Part shown: one piece after another, positions 6,777-9,495 of the stretch
How the letters are laid out: the number at the start of each line of letters is the position of its first letter
Position numbering within the stretch: the stretch's first letter is position 1
Assembly (NCBI GenBank): GCA_030642425.1
Contig: DAOWNU010000046.1
Location: 1 to 9,495, forward strand
Origin: a bacterium
Lineage (GTDB): Bacteria > UBP14 > UBA6098
Reading direction: 5' to 3'
DNA length: 9,495 bases
The notes under the pieces: model-generated
Told to the model about the DNA's origin: nothing
Databases searched by the model: none
The model's input: only the letters and a program-made list of their open reading frames with translations
Position numbers and translations under genes: made by a program

Positions 6777-6781
6777 TTAAA

Positions 6782-6949
6782 AAAGGACAAGTAAAAATAG
6801 GCAAGGGACAAGTAAAAATAGGAAAAGGACAACTAAAATACGCCGAGGGGCTTCTTAAAATCGGCAAAGGGCAAGTAAATTTAGGCGATGGGCTTCTCAA
6901 AATTAGCAAAGGACAAGTATAACCGGCCGGATGCCATCTCAAAACGGGC
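6782..6949. repeat. Array C: eight 21-nt tandem units
   Basis: Seven clear 21-nt units run from 6782 to 6928 and a weaker eighth to 6949. Units 1, 2, 3, 5 and 7 contain GGACAA or GGGCAA; units 4 and 6 contain GGGCTTCTY. From unit 4 onward the two types alternate, giving a 42-nt pair. On the + strand, frame 6782 is open from 6776 to a TAA at 6920. It reads as heptads such as KGQVKIG, KGQLKYA and EGLLKIG. Among units 1-6 all seven third codon positions vary, while only seven of fourteen first and second positions do, as expected of past coding selection. An in-frame ATG at 6755 (AAAAGG at 6741-6746) is cut off by TGA at 6773-6775, so no intact gene is supported. A decayed coding repeat is possible. 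Confidence 0.8.
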
Positions 6950-6959
6950 ATTTTCGGCC

Positions 6960-6996
6960 CTCCCCGCCGCGGGAAGTGTGAACCCCCATTAAGGAG
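6960..6996. repeat. 37-nt direct repeat, right copy
   Basis: This is a copy of the sugar dehydrogenase 3' end, including codons equivalent to its last residues and the TAA (6990-6992). It supplies most of the AAGGAGG Shine-Dalgarno of purF. Removing 501 nt between equivalent points would leave the dehydrogenase ending 10 nt before purF. Confidence 0.95.
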
Positions 6997-7002
6997 GAAA
7001 TT

Positions 7003-8400
7003 TTGTGTAAATTCCGCGACCATTGCGGGATATTCGGTATTTCGGGATGCCCCGACGCCGCTGTGAAAACCTACATGGGGCTTTATGCGCTCCAACACCG
7101 CGGTCAAGAATCCGCCGGCATCGTCGTTTCCGACGGAGAAAACCTTAACGAAAAAAAGGGATTGGGTCTGGTCAGCCAGGTTTTCGGATCGCCGGATCAA
7201 TTGGTGGAACTCGAGGGCGACGCGGCTATCGGTCATGTGCGTTATTCCACCACGGGAAGCACGACTTTCGCCAACTGCCAGCCTTTTATGATCAACTACA
7301 AACGCGGCCAGATCGCGGGGTCGCATAACGGAAATCTTATCAACGCTGCCGGGCTTCGATCCGAGATGGAGAGTGAAGGCTCGATATTCCGAACAACCAC
7401 GGATACGGAAGTTATTCTGCATCTTCTGGCAAAAAGTCCGAAGCACACCACTCCTGAAAGTGTTGCGGACGCCCTTTCTAAGGTCGAGGGGGCTTTCAGT
7501 ATCCTGTTTTTGACCCCGGAGTATTTGATTGCCGCTCGCGGTCCGCGCGGGGTGAGACCTTTGGTGATGACCGAGGTCGATGGCCGTGTGGCTTTCGCGA
7601 GTGAGACATGCGCGTTCGACCTGCTCGATCTTCCACGGGGAAGGAGCCTCGAGCCGGGAGAGGTAGTTATTGTCGATAGGAAGGGATCGATAGAGTCCTT
7701 TTTCCCCTTTCCGAAGGTTAAATCCGCCGCGTGTATTTTTGAATTCATCTATTTCTCGCGGCCGGACAGTAGGATTTTCGACACGAACGTGGACAAGATC
7801 CGCCGCAGGATGGGCCACAGGCTGGCAATCGAGCAGCCCGCCGACGCCGATATAGTTATCTCGGTGCCGGACAGCTCGAATACCGCCGCGCTCGGCTTTT
7901 CACGCGAGAGCGGAATTCCATTCGAACTCGGACTGATAAGAAACCATTATATCGGCAGGACGTTTATCCAGCCGAGACAGGCGATTAGGGATTTCGGCTC
8001 GCGAATAAAGTATAATCCGGTGAGGGGAGTTCTGTATAATAAAAGGGTCGTGGTCGTCGATGATTCTATCGTTCGGGGCACGACATCGAAGGCGTTGAAT
8101 TCGATAATCCGGCAGGCGGGCGCCAAAGAAATACATCTGAGAGTGGCCAGCCCGCCGATCAAACACCCGTGCTATTACGGTATCGACACGCCCACTTATG
8201 ACCAACTCGTCGCGAGTTATTCTTCGGTGGAGGAAACGGCGCGTTATATCGGCGCGGACAGCCTCGGCTATCTGTCCCTCGAGGGCATGTTGGCTATCGA
8301 TGAACTGCCGAAAATCGGTTTCTGCGACGCCTGTTTCAGCGGAAATTATCCTATTCCGCGTGTCGATGAAGCATCGAAAGAGAAAATGAATAGCTGTTAG
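7003..8400 (+). CDS. purF: Amidophosphoribosyltransferase, Fe-S and propeptide type
   Basis: Catalyses the first committed step of purine synthesis: PRPP plus glutamine gives phosphoribosylamine. The 465-residue protein begins with an N-terminal nucleophile glutaminase domain. The catalytic cysteine is Cys8 in CGIFGI, so residues 1-7 are a propeptide removed during maturation, as in the Bacillus subtilis enzyme. GHVRYSTTG at 77-85 and SHNGNL at 107-112 are glutaminase motifs. The phosphoribosyltransferase PRPP motif VVVDDSIVRGTT is at 350-361. Cys244, Cys390, Cys441 and Cys444 match the four ligands of the [4Fe-4S] cluster of this subtype, implying oxygen sensitivity. Translation starts at TTG 7003, 5 nt after AAGGAGG (6991-6997); no other in-frame start fits. 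Both the Shine-Dalgarno and spacer lie at the edge of the duplicated 37-nt sequence. Identity is secure. Confidence 0.97.
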   Translation: MCKFRDHCGIFGISGCPDAAVKTYMGLYALQHRGQESAGIVVSDGENLNEKKGLGLVSQVFGSPDQLVELEGDAAIGHVRYSTTGSTTFANCQPFMINYKRGQIAGSHNGNLINAAGLRSEMESEGSIFRTTTDTEVILHLLAKSPKHTTPESVADALSKVEGAFSILFLTPEYLIAARGPRGVRPLVMTEVDGRVAFASETCAFDLLDLPRGRSLEPGEVVIVDRKGSIESFFPFPKVKSAACIFEFIYFSRPDSRIFDTNVDKIRRRMGHRLAIEQPADADIVISVPDSSNTAALGFSRESGIPFELGLIRNHYIGRTFIQPRQAIRDFGSRIKYNPVRGVLYNKRVVVVDDSIVRGTTSKALNSIIRQAGAKEIHLRVASPPIKHPCYYGIDTPTYDQLVASYSSVEETARYIGADSLGYLSLEGMLAIDELPKIGFCDACFSGNYPIPRVDEASKEKMNSC

Positions 8401-8401
8401 G

Positions 8402-8455
8402 AAAATCCAAAGCTCAAAATCCAAATGAATAAGGTAAAAGGTAAAAGGTAATAGG
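8402..8455. repeat. Short word repeats downstream of purF
   Basis: AAAATCCAA occurs at 8402-8410 and 8416-8424, then AAAGGTA-type 7-nt words repeat about three times at 8431-8455. This is typical low-complexity intergenic DNA, and no gene is supported. Confidence 0.4.
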
Positions 8456-8477
8456 TGCCCCACCGCACCACCTCTGG

Positions 8478-8497
8478 ATTCCCGCTTTCGCGGGAAT
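8478..8497. repeat. Palindromic repeat ATTCCCGC/GCGGGAAT
   Basis: ATTCCCGC at 8478-8485 pairs exactly with GCGGGAAT at 8490-8497 around a 4-nt loop (TTTC). It resembles short dispersed palindromes (the Neisseria dRS3 type shares the ATTCCC/GGGAAT ends). It could fold in the purF transcript, but no U-tract follows, so I do not call a terminator. Confidence 0.6.
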
Positions 8498-8504
8498 GAC
8501 AGTT

Positions 8505-8588
8505 TGAGTGTGGGGTGTAATGAGTGTGGGGTGGAATTAGACATTCGACATTAGGACTTCATTAGGATTTAGGTTTTCGACATTAGGA
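8505..8588. repeat. Direct repeats upstream of ppdK
   Basis: TGAGTGTGGGGTG is repeated exactly at 8505-8517 and 8521-8533. After it, CATTAGGA recurs at 8560-8567 and 8581-8588, 21 nt apart, with further TTAGG words between and before, spaced about 10-11 nt. This may be a short or eroded relative of the 21-nt arrays, but two copies are weak evidence. Confidence 0.45.
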
Positions 8589-8640
8589 TTTTATTAAAAT
8601 TTTCTTTTGCTGAATTCAATTTTGGAAATATGAAAAAGTG

Positions 8641-8670
8641 TGAACAATGCTAAGCAATCTTACATATAAC
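8641..8670 (+). promoter_or_regulatory. Possible ppdK promoter
   Basis: TGAACA at 8641-8646 (4 of 6 to consensus) and TATAAC at 8665-8670 are 18 nt apart, just ahead of the ppdK Shine-Dalgarno. The match is moderate. Confidence 0.35.
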
Positions 8671-8690
8671 GGTATAACTAAGGAGGAAAA

Positions 8691-9495
8691 ATGACGGAGA
8701 AATATGTGTATTATTTCAGCCCGGAGGGTTCGGAAGGCTCGGCGAAAATGAAGGAAATTCTCGGTGGGAAAGGCGCAAATCTCGCGGAGATGTCGAAGAT
8801 TGGACTGCCGGTTCCGCCGGGGTTCACAATCGCGACAAATGTTTGCGATTATTACTATAAACACGATAAGAAATATCCGGATTCCCTGTGGAACGAGATA
8901 GAAGAAAATCTCGCAAAACTTGAGAAGGAGATGGGAAAAAAGCTCGGAGACCCCGAAAACCCGCTGCTGGTTTCCGTGCGTTCCGGCGCGGCGGTCTCTA
9001 TGCCGGGGATGATGGACACCGTGCTGAATCTGGGCTTGAACGATGAGTCAATTTGTTCGATAATATCGATAAAGGGCAACGAGCGTTTTGGCTGGGACGC
9101 CTATCGAAGGTTTATCAATATGTTCGGCGACGTTGTGATGGGCGTGCCTCACGAGGCGTTCGAGGAGGCGATGGAAGCCCGAAAGAAAAAGGCCGGAGTG
9201 AAACTCGATATGGAACTTTCCGCGTATGACTTAAGAAGACTTACTGAAACCTATCAAGAGATTTACAAGGAACACACCGGCGAGGATTTCCCCGGCGACC
9301 CGAAAGTGCAGTTGAGAAAATCGATAGACGCCGTTTTCGGAAGCTGGAATACTTCGCGCGCGGTCAAATACCGCGAGATTAACGATATCAAAGGCCTCCT
9401 GGGCACGGCGGTCAATATTCAGGCGATGGTTTTCGGCAATATGGGCGAAAACTGCGGAACCGGCGTGGCGTTCACACGCGACCCGGCGACCGGAA
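8691..9495 (+). CDS. ppdK: Pyruvate, phosphate dikinase, N-terminal part (runs off window)
   Basis: Interconverts pyruvate, ATP and phosphate with phosphoenolpyruvate, AMP and pyrophosphate in the cytosol. It is common in anaerobes as a reversible glycolytic or gluconeogenic step. Only the first 268 codons are present, covering part of the ATP-grasp nucleotide-binding domain. Diagnostic segments are GGKGANLAEM at 25-34, PVPPGFTI at 40-47, VSVRSGAAVSMPGMMDT at 94-110, and the stretch from Gly238 to Gly268 that includes NMGENCGTGVAFTRDP. The phosphorylated histidine and the PEP-binding domain lie beyond the right edge. AAGGAGG at 8680-8686 sits 4 nt before the ATG. The 290-nt gap after purF, with its own possible promoter, suggests a separate transcript. 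The choice over PEP synthase rests on the GENCGTGVAFTR and SMPGMMDT motifs. Confidence 0.96.
   Translation, partial: MTEKYVYYFSPEGSEGSAKMKEILGGKGANLAEMSKIGLPVPPGFTIATNVCDYYYKHDKKYPDSLWNEIEENLAKLEKEMGKKLGDPENPLLVSVRSGAAVSMPGMMDTVLNLGLNDESICSIISIKGNERFGWDAYRRFINMFGDVVMGVPHEAFEEAMEARKKKAGVKLDMELSAYDLRRLTETYQEIYKEHTGEDFPGDPKVQLRKSIDAVFGSWNTSRAVKYREINDIKGLLGTAVNIQAMVFGNMGENCGTGVAFTRDPATG

Noticed and set aside
2653..6784. TGA reassigned to an amino acid, allowing arrays B and C to be translated
   Set aside because: The conserved genes contain no in-frame TGA, their tryptophans are encoded by TGG, and the gene at 746-1441 ends in TGA. Nothing supports a changed code or a selenocysteine element.
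6740..7002. HicA toxin partner downstream of the HicB-like gene
   Set aside because: No frame on either strand resembles the short HicA double-stranded RNA-binding-like fold. The space is filled by the promoter-like site, array C and the duplicated 37 nt.
7003..7011. Cys2 of PurF as the catalytic nucleophile
   Set aside because: The conserved CGIFGI motif starts at Cys8, so Cys2 lies in the propeptide.
6736..7818. 360-codon - strand frame opposite array C and purF
   Set aside because: It is the antisense shadow of purF plus the array. purF on the + strand is unequivocal. Other long antisense frames opposite metG and the dehydrogenase were rejected for the same reason.
8478..8497. Intrinsic terminator after purF
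   Set aside because: The stem is good but no run of T follows on the + strand, and the sequence looks like a dispersed palindrome.

Overview
The window is a bacterial chromosomal segment in which every convincing gene lies on the + strand. Starts are preceded by strong AGGAGG-type ribosome binding sites. Coding sequence is of intermediate GC, while several intergenic stretches are very AT-rich and repeat-laden. Housekeeping content is methionyl-tRNA synthetase (metG), a UDP-GlcNAc-type nucleotide-sugar dehydrogenase, a [4Fe-4S]-type amidophosphoribosyltransferase (purF) and the start of pyruvate phosphate dikinase (ppdK). One exported protein has a Sec signal peptide. PPDK and an Fe-S PurF fit, but do not prove, an anaerobic or low-oxygen lifestyle. 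The repeat-rich spacers resemble those of genomes from uncultured bacterial phyla. I cannot assign a phylum from sequence alone.

Layout. Positions 1-110 hold a small interspersed element with 8-bp terminal inverted repeats. Positions 221-682 hold an AT-rich array of about 22 degenerate 21-nt units in two halves of opposite orientation. Next come an unrecognised cytosolic protein (746-1441) and a secreted protein with two related halves (1489-2331). Positions 2321-3131 are an 800-nt non-genic stretch: a cluster of short hairpins that begins inside the end of the secreted-protein gene, two larger inverted repeats, a second 21-nt array, and a promoter-like site ahead of metG. metG (3132-5039) and the sugar dehydrogenase (5136-6491) follow. 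Between the dehydrogenase and purF (7003-8400) lies a 501-nt cassette with a small HicB-like gene, a strong promoter-like sequence and a third 21-nt array. It is bracketed by a 37-nt near-perfect duplication of the dehydrogenase 3' end. Positions 8401-8690 contain word repeats and a palindrome, and ppdK runs off the right edge.

How the genes relate. The four recognised enzymes belong to separate pathways: translation, envelope or surface sugar synthesis, purine synthesis, and pyruvate/PEP interconversion. Conserved functional coupling is not evident. The sugar dehydrogenase and purF look as if they were once about 11 nt apart and were separated by the cassette.

The most unusual aspect is the recurrence of exactly 21-nt tandem arrays at three intergenic loci. 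Their sequences differ but the period does not: it equals seven codons and also two helical turns. One array is arranged as a large imperfect palindrome. One shows a codon-like pattern of variation. One, with its cassette, sits between duplicated flanks. I could not identify a known system behind them.
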